A stretch of 64,000 nt of DNA, from the NCBI GenBank assembly GCA_958450365.1, contig CAUEEP010000742.1:1872001-1936000 (forward strand), in the 5' to 3' direction. The notes below the pieces were generated by a model, which was not told the DNA's origin, did not search any database, and saw nothing but the letters and a program-made list of their open reading frames with translations. Positions within the stretch are counted from its first letter, which is position 1, and every line of letters starts with the position of its first letter. Shown here piece by piece: positions 22,635-33,048 of the stretch. Made by a program: the position numbers and the translations under genes. The stretch is from Mesorhabditis belari. Taxonomy: Eukaryota > Nematoda > Chromadorea > Rhabditida > Rhabditidae.

Positions 22635-23320
22635 ATGATTGTCACAGGTCGAATGCCCATGCAGTGCTTTGCTTGTGGACATGTGAGTTTTCTTTATCTT
22701 TGTTCTTGCAAATTTTTAAACAAACATATTGTTTTTTATGATGATTGTCTTTAAACAATGGTTTTACTTGCTTAAATAGCTCTCTCTTGGCTCTAATGAT
22801 TGTAAATCTCTTTAGGTTGGTCCGGCGCGAACCTACAATGCTTCTGGTATGCTGGCCTGGGTCCTCTTCATCATCCTCTTCATCTTGGGGTTCATCTTTT
22901 TCCCGTGAGTTTTTTCTTGTGGTTCGTAAACTTTGATCCCTTCCTATTGATAATTGGCTTTCTATACGAAAATCATTTTACTAGGATAAATTTGCTTGTG
23001 AAAGCACTCTTTCTAGAGTAACTTGGGTTTTAAACTATTTTTTATATCCAAAAGGTTATATGATCTCTTTTGCTCTGCATTTCAACGTTTTATCGACGTG
23101 TTTGTGCCAATAAATGTAAATAAGTGTTTTTTTTATATCCAAAAAATAGTGCAACAGCTGTAGATGGTTTGAAATTCTCATCTAACTAAGTCTGTTTTTT
23201 TTGTTTAGTTTCTCCATATGCTGGTGCATCTCGTGGATTCCACTCATCATGCCTCAATGTGTGATCTCAAGAACCATTTGTTCTCGTTGCGGACGCACTC
23301 TCAGCGAATACGGCATATAA
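22635..23320 (+). CDS. Small LITAF-like zinc-ribbon membrane protein
   Basis: Exons 22635-22682, 22816-22904 and 23209-23320 give 82 residues. An N-terminal CFACGH Cys pair is followed by a hydrophobic stretch, MLAWVLFIILFILGFIFFP, another with SICWCISWIPLIM, and a C-terminal CSRCGR pair. This order (CxxC, membrane-inserted helix, CxxC) is the LITAF/SIMPLE domain, which binds Zn and monotopically inserts into endosomal and lysosomal membranes. Length is short but normal for single-domain members. The start is preceded by a likely trans-splice acceptor. A poly(A) signal sits in 'gccaataaatg' near 23421. Intron 2 contains a copy of the 3'UTR. Confidence 0.85.
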
Positions 23321-23442
23321 ATCAGTGTGAACATTCAACGACGATCAAGAGAAATTTCAAAAATCTGGTTATATGATCTCTTTTGCTCTGCATTTCAACA
23401 TTTTATCGATTTGTTTGTGCCAATAAATGTAAATAATTGTTT
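23054..23442 (+). repeat. 3'UTR copy inside intron 2 of the LITAF-like gene
   Basis: About 76 bases starting 'ggttatatgatctcttttgc' and containing 'gccaataaatgtaaataa' occur at 23054-23129 (intron 2) and again at 23367-23442 (3'UTR), with about five differences. The intronic copy keeps the aataaa signal at 23109. Confidence 0.85.
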
Positions 23443-23774
23443 TGTTTTGTTGTAAAACCGTTTGAGAAAAGATGATCATTGTGTAATTAGATAACGACGA
23501 AGGTAGAAAGTGCGTTTAGGCAAGAACTACCGCAGTCTTGTCTTCATATTGAGCTTAAATTACTTGTTTACTTGCTACCGTGATTACGATAACTTTCCAA
23601 CAACAATGAAACTATGGTAGTTCTCAAACAACGAGCAAATCAAGGTTCTGTTGCTTGTTCAGAGTTGAGTGTTCAGAGTGTTAGTTTTCAATTTTATTCC
23701 CTGTACAGTAAATGAGATGTGAAAAGCAAAGTTGAAGCACAACGATTTGTGAAAGAATATCATGGGCGAGTCGT

Positions 23775-24293
23775 CTATTTTCCCCAATATCCACCGTAGT
23801 ATGGATAGCCCATGCCATATCCCATACCGTAGCCCATTCCGTAACCGCCCATGCCGTAGCCCATTCCCCATGGACGGTAACCTCCCCAGCCACCCATTCC
23901 ACCCATTCCCCAGGGCCCTGAAATTTAATGGTAAATGAAAAGTTGTTTACAATAGAGCATACCGTACGTCGCCTCAGGTATTGTACGGTTTCAGTATTAT
24001 TGAACACTTGTCAATATTATTGAATTGAATTTCAGTATTGAATATCTTCAGTTTTAAAACTCTGAGAAGATTAAAGATGTTCATGACCAGTCTTGTCATA
24101 CTATAGCATACTGTAACATACAGTACTTTTAAGTGAGGGACGGTCTGTTCTGCTAAAACCCTAAAGCATTACTGTGAATGTGTAACTCTTGGATTCGACT
24201 CTAACTTTGAATTCAAATTTCCATTCAGAACTTACAGGCATTGGAAGTGAGGGCGAGCACGGCCATCAAAAGACAGAGAATAAGGAAGTTCAT
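23775..24293 (-). CDS. Secreted Gly/Tyr/Met/Trp-rich peptide (NLP/caenacin-like)
   Basis: Two exons, 24236-24293 and 23775-23917, joined in phase 1, give 66 residues. The signal peptide MNFLILCLLMAVLALTSNA is followed by a region made almost only of Gly, Tyr, Trp, Met and Pro: WPWGMGGMGGWGGYRPWGMG, repeated GYGMG units, and the end YYGGYWGK. In Caenorhabditis, short secreted peptides of this composition (nlp-29 group and cnc genes) are infection-induced antimicrobial peptides of the epidermis; the same role here is inference. A TATATAA box on the minus strand lies at 24358-24364, about 65 bases before the ATG, and a poly(A) signal at 23693-23698. No dibasic cleavage sites are visible. Confidence 0.7.
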
Positions 24294-24364
24294 TTCTTGG
24301 AGATTTGTTTGTTTAGAAGGGTTTTTGGAAAACTGTTGATTGACTTGAAAACTGACCTTATATA

Positions 24365-25985
24365 GGAGATCCTTCATAGGAAATTTGATCCATTCGACCA
24401 ACACAAATTTAATCGTCACTGAGGATCGGCGAAACTCGCGGATATTTTCCAAATCTTCTTCTCAAAAAAGTTCTGATTTTCGATTCATTCTTTGTGTCGT
24501 CTCTTTTTCTCAATCACAAGATCCGTCAAATGTGGGTGAATGGGTGGAGAATTGGGCGAATAAAAAGTCATCCAAATCTTTTCTTCTACCATCTTTTCCC
24601 TTGTCTTTTTTGTTTATTTGTTTCACCCCTCAACTTGTTCTTTCTATTTTCGCAAGAAAAACAACTCCACCCAATGTACAATAAACATTTTTTTTGCCTT
24701 CTTTTGGTCGATCACCAGATAGTTTCGGAGATTAGATCGGGGAATCGGGTGAACTTTTTGTATCACTTTATCAAGTGAAAAAACTCATTTTTTTCAAAAG
24801 TTTGCTAACTCTGATACAGTATACTAAATTTTCGTTTTCAAATGATTCAAAAACTTTTGCTTTGGCTATTCGAAAACCGAAACAAAATGCATAGCTATTG
24901 TGTACTGGAATATTACGTTAACACATAAGCTCTCGGAATTGTGCCAACTCTATTCAGAAAGATTAAAGGTTTGGAATCTACAAGAGAAAGTTAATGTAAA
25001 TACTTTAAACAATACAGATCTTAGCTCTGGGTTCACTTTTCCAAGTCAGAGTCAGAGTCTGAGCCGATTTCTGGCTTCTGGCTCAACCAGAAGCCGATTG
25101 TTTAGGTCAAGCCAATATTAATCAAATTAGATCTAGGTTTAGCACGGAACTAGTATGCTTATTATATATTTATCCTTTAGCTGGAGTCTTCCCTGTACCC
25201 ATTAGACGATTTCCCAAAAAAGAGAACATCAACTTTAGACAATTTTTTTCAAATTTAACACTTATATGTTTCAAGAAATTATTGAGAATAAAAGTCAGAG
25301 TAAACTTCTGTGGAATGTCGGAGATTTCATCAAGTGTTTTAGTCATTTTTGAGTATCCGATCTTTGACTCACTTTTTAATCGCTTAATTGCAAGATAATA
25401 GATCCCATTCAAAAACGAATATTCAGTATTTAAAATAGAGAAACTTTACAATGAAGCCAAATTTTGCATAGCGCTTTAATTTTTTTAGATAAGTCTATTT
25501 TTGTAAACTCTTGTAAAGGGTCAAGACAAACTATCCAAAAGTATTCGACTTTCGAATAAGCTTTATTTGTCAAATTTTATTGACTAAAAAATAACAATAA
25601 TAATGTGTTTCTCATCAGATTTAGTTTTTTTTTCATAAACTTTCATTTTTATGGTGGAAAATTTGAGATGAATTTAAGCTGGAAGTTTCCAGAAAAGATT
25701 GAAAATTTGGCTCAAACTTTAGTCCGTTCCATTCTTTATTAGAAGAATTGTGAAATCTATTAGAGTTTACTAAAAATATTGGGAGCCATTGATGGTTAGT
25801 TTTAAAGAAATCAACTCGCGAAAAATTCTGAGAATTTCTGTGCCAACTTAATACATGAATGTCTACACCAAAACAAACTCTAAAGGTCTTTTAAAAAGAT
25901 GAAGCTGAAGGCCTGGCTTGGTTTAGAACAATCAAATCACTATGCAATCTAAACGCAAAACATTCTCACGTGAATCACTCCACCA
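24365..25985. other. Intergenic stretch, nothing recognised
   Basis: About 1.6 kb, AT-rich. Short frames with Phe/Ser bias only. 'ccagagtcagagtctgagcc'-like imperfect repeats lie near 25050. Confidence 0.5.
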
Positions 25986-25989
25986 AAGG

Positions 25990-26109
25990 ATGAATGATCA
26001 AATTCGTGACGTGAGCGCGTGTTTTTTCTCGACTCTGTCTGTGCTGATCTCTCCCTTTGTCATCGACCGGTATTTGATCAAATTTGTGGAAGTGAAATTC
26101 GCCGAATGA
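25990..26109 (+). CDS. Possible first exon of a small membrane protein
   Basis: From the ATG at 25990 the frame reads MNDQIRDVSACFFSTLSVLI and SPFVIDRYLIKFVEVKF to a stop at 26107, with a hydrophobic stretch in the middle. A good donor, gtgagc, follows codon 7. It could be the 5' end of the gene whose last exons lie at 26852-27813, but I could not chain them. Low confidence. Confidence 0.3.
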   Translation: MNDQIRDVSACFFSTLSVLISPFVIDRYLIKFVEVKFAE

Positions 26110-26851
26110 GTTCTTCTTCAAAACAACATTATCAATTCAAGCCCAAATCGAACCCAAATCGAATGGGGGTCGTTTTTAAGAATTTCGAACTTCATTTTTT
26201 TTTCCTGTGGAGAAACTGATTCAATTCCGGAACACCTTAGGAAAAGTACAAGGAGGCAAAATTTAGAAATTGCTACAGAAAAATCGAAAATGAAAGCCTG
26301 ACTTAACTTTAACTGGAACTTTTTAAATGTTTTTTTTTAATCTATTAGAGCGTGCATTGATTCCGTGTTTAGCTTTGATTGCATTTTAAAACATGAAATT
26401 TGTTGGAAATTAAAATTTCCAGTAACTCGAAAAGTGAATTGATAACGTGTTTTAAACATCAAATTTGTGATCAGCGTCATCGATTAATAATAATAATACT
26501 TTATTCAAACGATAAAGTGAAAGAAATCATAGAGAAATGCACAGTGATACTTAATCATACAATACATACTGAAATCAATAAGCCAATTACTTACGGCAAA
26601 GAGCCACTAGATCTAAAGCATCGATACGTTTTATTACCCAAGAAAATGTGGAAAAATCAAAAATTTAGGTGTCCCCTCAACTTTATTAGCACTAGAGATA
26701 TTTAGTCTAAGTTGCCGGACAGAGCTCTGAAATAACCGCTCTCTGATGTGTGGCTGGGCATCGATGGAATTTGGTTTGTGATACACAACTCAGCAGCAGA
26801 AGATTCTCTAGTTTGTACCTTTTTAAATTCAATAATTCATTTAACTTTTAG

Positions 26852-27813
26852 TTATTGGCACTTTCGACGATTGGCTGCGGATGCAAAAAGAAAAAAAAAG
26901 AGGAAAATGTGGGTTGTTTGAAAGTTTGTAGCTCTAGATATCATTATTAGTGGGGACAAATGCTACCTTTTTTGCGCACCTGGACATTTGCGCACCTTTT
27001 TTTTCGCTGGAAAAGGCCTTAGGAAAGGCCGTAGAGCTTCATAAATGTTTTCATATTAGGGAATCGTATGCATAGATTCCGAATTTCGACACTTTTTTTT
27101 TCCGAATTCCGAATTTTGGGTTTATTCTCGTGGGATTGTCATTAGTATCAATAATAAGTAGAGTAATTAAAATATGACAGTTTTTCGTTTGAGTTTGAGT
27201 CAAACTGAAGTTGAAGCTAAAAAATTCCAAGTTGGGGGTGGGACATTTGTGCACCTTTTTTTTGCTGGAAAAGGCCTTAGGAAAGGTCGTAGAGCTTCGA
27301 AAATGTTTCCATACTGGGGAATCGAATGCGTAGATTCCGAATTTCGACAAATCAAAGCAAATCAGACCTCGCTGACACGTTAAATCTGAGCTAAAAGGCA
27401 AAAACTACGCAACTTAATGCTTTTCCGCAGTTTTTGCCTTTTAGCCCAAATTTGACGTGCAGCGAGGTCTGATTTGTCGAAATTCGGAATCTACGCATAC
27501 GATTCCCTTATACGGAAACATTTTTGAAGGTGAAGTCGACCTGAATGTGGCACAAATTTGGTGAATTGGTTTTGATTTTGTTTAGTAAAGTATATTAATC
27601 ATTTATTTTAGGAAATTAAACGAGTTGCCGGCAGCCCCACTCGATGTACCCCTAATGCCACCGGCTGAAGATCCGTATGACGACATTTTGAAGGTAAAAC
27701 TTTAAAGCTTATGACTAGACTAGACTTGTGCATGGGATCTCAACTCTTTTCTCTAGGGAATCGCCTCGCTAAAAAGGAGAAGAATCAAGAAAAATGAGCG
27801 ACGGTTCAAATGA
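26852..27813 (+). CDS. C-terminal exons of an unrecognised, basic-tailed protein
   Basis: Three exons join in phase: 26852-26908 (YWHFRRLAADAKRKKKRK), 27612-27693 (KLNELPAAPLDVPLMPPAED and PYDDILK) and 27757-27813 (GIASLKRRRIKKNERRFK, stop). The 5' end is not established. A basic cluster followed by a Pro-rich segment would suit the cytoplasmic tail of a membrane protein. The first intron was enlarged by the family D MITE complex at about 26949-27540. I recognise no family. Confidence 0.4.
26949..27540. mobile_element. Family D-related MITE remnants carrying a captured K2P gene fragment
   Basis: The palindromic part at about 27230-27530 shares long segments with 36993-37413 ('atcagacctcgctgacacgt' and its inverse). 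To its left, about 27113-27235 matches the end of the K2P exon plus the first roughly 100 bases of the following intron at 37414-37540 (minus strand), including 'tctcgtgggattgtcattag'. The host donor gtgagt has become ataagt here. A further MITE half lies at 26949-27100. Confidence 0.8.
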
Positions 27814-27903
27814 GGCTTATGTGATTTCCATCATTTTTCATTCTTGCTTTATTGATTGATGTATTAAATCGTTGCTCGACGTGTGTAAAATGTGAGTTTG
27901 CAG

Positions 27904-28116
27904 GTCTTTTCGTATTGCTTGTGACTCTTTACTTGCTCGGGGGGATTTTATATTGTCATCGAAAAACACCGACACAAAACAGCGATGCTAAAACGCGCTC
28001 CAGAGTTGGACATTTTTCGGCCGTTGAATGCGCCATTAGTAAGAAAACGTTTTTCGTCGAATTTCATTGTCAAATCAGAATTTTCTGTTTCAGCGTTTGT
28101 CAATTCACAAGAGTAG
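27904..28116 (+). CDS. Possible single-pass membrane protein, 3' exons
   Basis: Exon 27904-28038 begins after tttgcag and reads LFVLLVTLYLLGGILYCHRK, a membrane helix followed by a basic stop-transfer, ending in phase with the donor gtaaga. The next exon, 28094-28116, adds FVNSQE and a stop. No start codon or upstream exon was found in phase, so the gene is incomplete. It lies 90 bases after the previous gene's stop and could share its promoter region or be an alternative 3' end. Confidence 0.35.
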
Positions 28117-28386
28117 TGGGTTTGGATTTTGTGGCAATCGACTTTTATTGATCAACGTAACTTTTTCTAATGTCTTTAATGTCTTTAAACTTTAATCGTT
28201 GATTCGAAATTTAGTTTCTATTGAATTTGTGAAGCAAAACTCACTCACGCTCGGTTTTTAGTATACTTTCATTTTTCTGCTTTCGAATTCACTTTAATGT
28301 TACGAGATTATATTTTTTTCAGGTGTTCCGAGTGTTTGGTTCTCATTTGAGCTAAGGCTTCGCGGCAACTTCACATAAGGGACGAA

Positions 28387-29168
28387 ATGGCTTCGAATGA
28401 GGAATTGGGTAAGAATTTAAGATTATGTATTGACTCTTGGAACTTTTACTCTGAACTGAAAATTTGTTCTAGTCGTGTTTGATACTTTATTTGTTGGTTT
28501 ACTGGGTCTAGGGGTAATTGACGAATGATACTACTTGTAGCAGTAAAGCATTTCTAGCTAAATTTTTGTGGCGAACCTTTGTGATTGCTTGACAGCGGAG
28601 CTAGAATCCTTAGATTTGTACAATTGGATCCAAAAGCTTTAAAGTTTAGCATTTTATTAAAACCTCAACACTTGCAATCTATTTATTTGTAGCTTGTGTC
28701 TATGCGGCGCTCATCCTTCAAGACGACGACGTTGCCATCACCGGAGACAAAATCGCCACTCTTCTCAAGGCCGCGAAGGTCGAGGTTGAACCCTATTGGC
28801 CCGGACTTTTTGCAAAGGCACTTGAAGGAGTCGACGTCAAGGTGTGCTTTTGTCGTTTTACTAGTTAGCCATTGTTCATTTTTAGTCACACGGAAACAAA
28901 AGAGCGTTGTAAAAATTGAGCTACTTTTTTATCAAATCACTAATTTTTCTTTTTAGAACTTGATCACGTCTGTCTCTTCCGGCGCAGGATCTGGACAAGC
29001 TCCCGCGGCTGCTGCTGCTTCCGGAGCCCCAGCCGCCGCTGCTGCCGCACCAGCCGAGACAAAGAAGAAGGAAGAGCCCAAGGAGGAATCTGACGATGGT
29101 AGGAATGATAGACAGTTAAAAACTATTTCAATTTTACTTTAGATATGGGATTCGGCCTCTTCGACTAG
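28387..29168 (+). CDS. RPLP1: 60S acidic ribosomal protein P1
   Basis: Four exons, 28387-28408, 28693-28841, 28957-29098 and 29143-29168, encode 112 residues. It starts [20 protein letters not shown], the N-terminal dimerisation domain, continues [20 protein letters not shown], has an Ala/Pro-rich hinge, and ends in the acidic signature [13 protein letters not shown] that contacts elongation factors and is a target of ribosome-inactivating proteins. P1 pairs with P2 on P0 to form the ribosomal stalk. The length is normal for the family. An acceptor-like ttttttcag lies at about 28321, upstream of the ATG, and aataaa at 29176-29181. Confidence 0.97.
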
Positions 29169-29670
29169 ACGATGCAATAAAGATTCCTTGATTGTTATAA
29201 TAAATTGTTTTATTTCTAGTATTTCTTTTAAAGCGTTTTGGGATAAATGCCTTTATTAACTTTATAAGGGTGAGCGATGAGACAGGCATAGTATTCAAGA
29301 AATAAAGGCAACAAAATTATAGCAAGTATTGTGGAGTGATACTGTGCATCGTTTTTAAAAAATCGTTTTTTCTTTAAAATCTCTTTAAAAAATCGTTTTT
29401 TCGACCTAGACTAGTTTCAAATTACTTTTTGTGGTCAAAGTTTGAGTTTTCGGGGTGCAGAGAAATCTATAGAACTGGTTGATCATTATTTTTCAATCTT
29501 TGTTCCTTTCTTTCCTGGGTAGTAATTGGCGCGTAAAGGCTCTCTTGTTCGAATTAACTATCGATCGATATTCACGGCGTCCCCGCCCGATTAGGGCCCT
29601 TTTGAATCATTTGATGCGCTTTGTGTTATAAATTTCTCAACATTTCTTAAAAGTTTTTGTTACAGCTCCA
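29169..29670. other. RPLP1 3'UTR and spacer before TACC
   Basis: Contains the RPLP1 poly(A) signal, two short direct repeats of 'aaaaaatcgttttttc' near 29350-29400, and the likely trans-splice acceptor ttacag at 29660-29665 in front of the TACC start. Confidence 0.6.
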
Positions 29671-30553
29671 ATGTTCAACAGAGTTTTGTCTACGATTGAA
29701 AATTTCCCGAACCAAGGATGTTTCCTAAATGGTGGATCACCGAGGTGCGGTTTTTCAAACGCTTTGCGCTTGATAGAGGACGACAAAGTCTTGATTTATT
29801 TTACTGCTACTTTATATAAGGCTTTTTCTTCAGGAGAATGGATGTAAAGGATGAGTTAAACGATCGATTTCCTCATCCAATTTATGGTTATGCTGGAACT
29901 AATGGTGAGTTTGTTAAAACGGTGTATTAGACCAAATTGGTTATTTAGATGGTGAAGAACCAATGGAAACAAACGAACTAGCCAATATGAGCCGCGAAGA
30001 CTACAAATCGGCTGATGAGGGTGAAGGCGACGAATTTGAGATTGTCAATGGAAAACCGAGCCCAACTACGGATGGTGATCAAATGAATACTTCTACTCCA
30101 CCTGAATCAGCGGTTGGTGGTTTTTGACTCAAATTATTACAATTTTGTTAGCACAAATGACTGATAAATTAAAAGGGTGAACGAGCATTATGATTAGCTT
30201 TAGGAACATGGTTGGATGTCAGCTCGAGACAAAACTTACCTTGCTGATTCACCAAAAGAAGAGGTTTGCGTTTTGCTTCGAAAACTTTACACCGATCATT
30301 TCTCCTAAAATGTTCATTTAGATCAGGCATAACTATAGCAGATTTGCGGCTAACACTAGTTAATGAAATTATTGAATCGGTGCTACTACACTTTAGCAGG
30401 GGGCACTCAAATTTGCCTTTATATGTTGTGTCCGTTTTTTTTTGTTTTTATCGGGTGTCCGTTTTTGGTTTATTTTTTTTTTTGGGTGTTTGTTTTTTTT
30501 ATTATTTTTAATTTAATTATTTAATGTTATTTAAAAAATTAATTAAATTTTTT

Positions 30554-30618
<65 letters not shown>

Positions 30619-32350
30619 TTTTTTTATGGACGTAAAATTATTAAAGAGGTTTTTTTAATTTTTTTTTTAAAATTTTTTTTATATATCTAATATTATTAAA
30701 ATGTTAATATAATATATTTTTATTTTTTTTTTTTTTTTTTTTTTGTTTTTGGTTTTGTTTTTTTTTTAAAGGGAGGTCGTTTGTTTTTTTATAAAAAATA
30801 GGAAAGGGAAATATAAATGGTAAAAAAACTATATAAACAATCAATAAGTGAAAGCATATTATCGAAATGATGTGGAAGTTAAGTGTGTTACTTTCTTTTA
30901 ATTTGTTGAATTTAGTCGCTGGGCGAGACAAATTGAACTAAAAAACAGGAAAATTTCTTATGCAAATTTTGAGTGGCCCCGCCAAAGTGTAGCAGCACCA
31001 TTAATCTTGATTAGTTCAAAATACTTGTTGACAGTCGACAAATGGATATTAATAATTAATTTTTGGGAACTTTAGCTATGGGCTTCAGCTCGGAATCGAA
31101 CTTTCAATGCTGGCCATGCTAAAGATGAGGCTTTCAACGCAAACATTCCGGTGGTAGATGATACCCCAGAAACGTCAGATACTCAGCTCATGCAAAAAGT
31201 GAAAATGCCAGTAGTCGAACAAAAGCCACCGCCACCATTGTTGAAATTGGAAGAGAATAGTGACAATACGGCGTTCATTACGTAGGTTTTGATTTATGTT
31301 TGACTAGGATCGACGTCTAAATAGTTGCAACTTATTTTTTTTATTTCCAGGAAACGCCCAGAAAGACAAAAGACAATGGTCGTCTCGAGCACCAAAACAT
31401 CGCCATCAGTCAACGCCGTCAAAGAGATTTTTGAAAAAGCCCGAAAAGTTTATTTTTCTTCTGGGATTTACTATACCGAAGTTTTAGAATGGCGACTACG
31501 AGGATGCTGAACGCGCAACTTTGGCTGTAATTGCGAACCATGAAAAGATGATGACAACTGCTCTGGCCACCAAATTGGACCTCCTGCAAACTCAACTCTC
31601 AAATTCCGAAGCAAACCGAGACACTTGGAAGCTGATGCACGAGGGCACCATAAGTGTCTTATCAACTCATGGACAAAAGACAGGAAATACGGGAGGTTGG
31701 TGTTTGGCTCATTGGTTAACAAATTTTGCACTTTTTAGGCGTTGACAGCGCGAAATACGACCAATTGGAGAAAAGTCACATGCAACTGCAAAACGAGTAA
31801 GCATTTACACGAAATGGGAAACCTTAAAAATATTTAGACATCAACAAATCTATACCATGTACCAGAAGTCGTTTGAATACGTTGACCAGCTGAAGGCCAT
31901 GAACAAGAACTTGAAAGAAGGCTACGATGAGGCAATCAAAACGGAAGAAATCTACAAGGGTGACATCAAAGCAATGGCCGAGCGCTACAATCGACTACTC
32001 GAGCACAGCAAAGAAAAGATTGCTGCGTATGAGTCTAAATTGTCTTTTAATTCGCAATTCTACTTTAGGGCTAACGATCACGTGCGAAAAGTAGAAGAAC
32101 GGGCTTCAACGGATCGTTTGGCACTTGCAACAAAGCAAACTGCGGGTGGCTTCACTCGAGCAACAACTGGAAGCCAAGGTGAGTTTTTAGAATTACTCCT
32201 GGTTGCATTTTTTGGTTTATACTGACAAAATTTACTGTTCAGGCTAACGAGAACCGAGAACTCCAATCGATTTGCAATACGTTGATGGAAAAACTTCATA
32301 ATTTCGACACGGAAGATGCCAGCAGCGAAGTCAGCTATCAGGATGCTTAA
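29671..32350 (+). CDS. TACC: TACC-family centrosomal/spindle coiled-coil protein, one frame break
   Basis: Eleven exons: 29671-29744, 29834-29904, 29949-30112, 30204-30263, 31076-31281, 31351-31447, 31488-31695, 31739-31796, 31838-32026, 32069-32178 and 32243-32350, about 447 residues. The N-terminal half is acidic and unstructured. The C-terminal half is a long coiled coil with the TACC domain: KSFEYVDQLKAMNKNLKEGY, then MAERYNRLLEHSKEKIA, the Ala/Glu-rich part, and LEQQLEAKANENRELQSIC. TACC proteins bind XMAP215-type microtubule polymerases and Aurora-phosphorylated sites at centrosomes. An extra base in the AAA run at about 32136-32140 shifts the frame inside exon 10; without correction the protein stops just after the next splice. 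Intron 4 (812 bases) holds a T-rich element. A poly(A) signal is at 32590. Confidence 0.85.
30384..31002. mobile_element. T-rich element with 40-base inverted ends in TACC intron 4
   Basis: Left end 'ggtgctactacactttagca' and right end 'gccaaagtgtagcagcacca' are inverted copies extending over about 40 bases. The interior is extreme low complexity (poly-T runs at 30550-30617 and 30728-30745). No coding capacity. Confidence 0.65.
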
Positions 32351-33048
32351 TTTACCCTCTTGCTCGATTTTATGGTGCCTTATTGTCATTGTTTTTGAAT
32401 CCGGGTTTTTGCAATATTTCCTCTAAGCTTTTTTAAAATTACGATTTTTCCAAAAAATTATCCTTTTGTAAAAGATTACCGATTGCACTTGATTGATCGC
32501 AGGCAAGCCGAAAGTTGATTTGATCTTTTATGCATAATGTGGATAAAGTAAAAACTGTTCTATTCTTTAATATCAATTTCGAGTGTTTCAATAAATATGT
32601 TCTTCGATAACTTTGCTCGAAATCATATGAAGGCGCTGGTTAAGAAAAATGATACCAACTGGCTGTCCACAAATATGTGGCAACAAGTATTGGTTTATGA
32701 AGTATGAAAGTTTTCCGCTCAAAGGAGGAGGATTATGTTATCCCATCTTGTTGTATTTAATCCGTAAACTGAAATTGCTCCCTATTTCTTTTAAACATTT
32801 ATTCCGAATTGGCAATAGTTGTCAAATGTGAGCAAGATTGATCAACAAAGCAGTGAGGAAAACAAAATTGAAAACTTCGGAGGAAAACAAAATCTGAAAA
32901 GATATATAGATATGAAAACTAAATGTTATAAACGGCAAAATGCATCAAGACAACAAATGTGAAGCGTAAAGTCATACGTAAATCTTTTTCAAAATGAGCT
33001 TCAAGTGACCTAAAATTAGAATTGAACACTTATTTCCAAAGTAACTCC
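32351..33048. other. Convergent 3' regions of TACC and the zinc-finger locus
   Basis: About 700 bases including the TACC 3'UTR. A plus frame at 32649-32831 has no context. Nothing else recognised. Confidence 0.5.

Noticed and set aside
26400..26705. 101-codon plus-strand frame with KEPLDLKHRYVLLPKKMW
   Set aside because: No splice sites or homology that I recognise; it could be a retroelement remnant but evidence is too thin.
29169..29670. RPLP1 and TACC as an operon
   Set aside because: The gap from the RPLP1 poly(A) signal to the TACC start is about 490 bases, longer than the roughly 100 bases usual in nematode operons, and no U-rich spacer signal was recognised.
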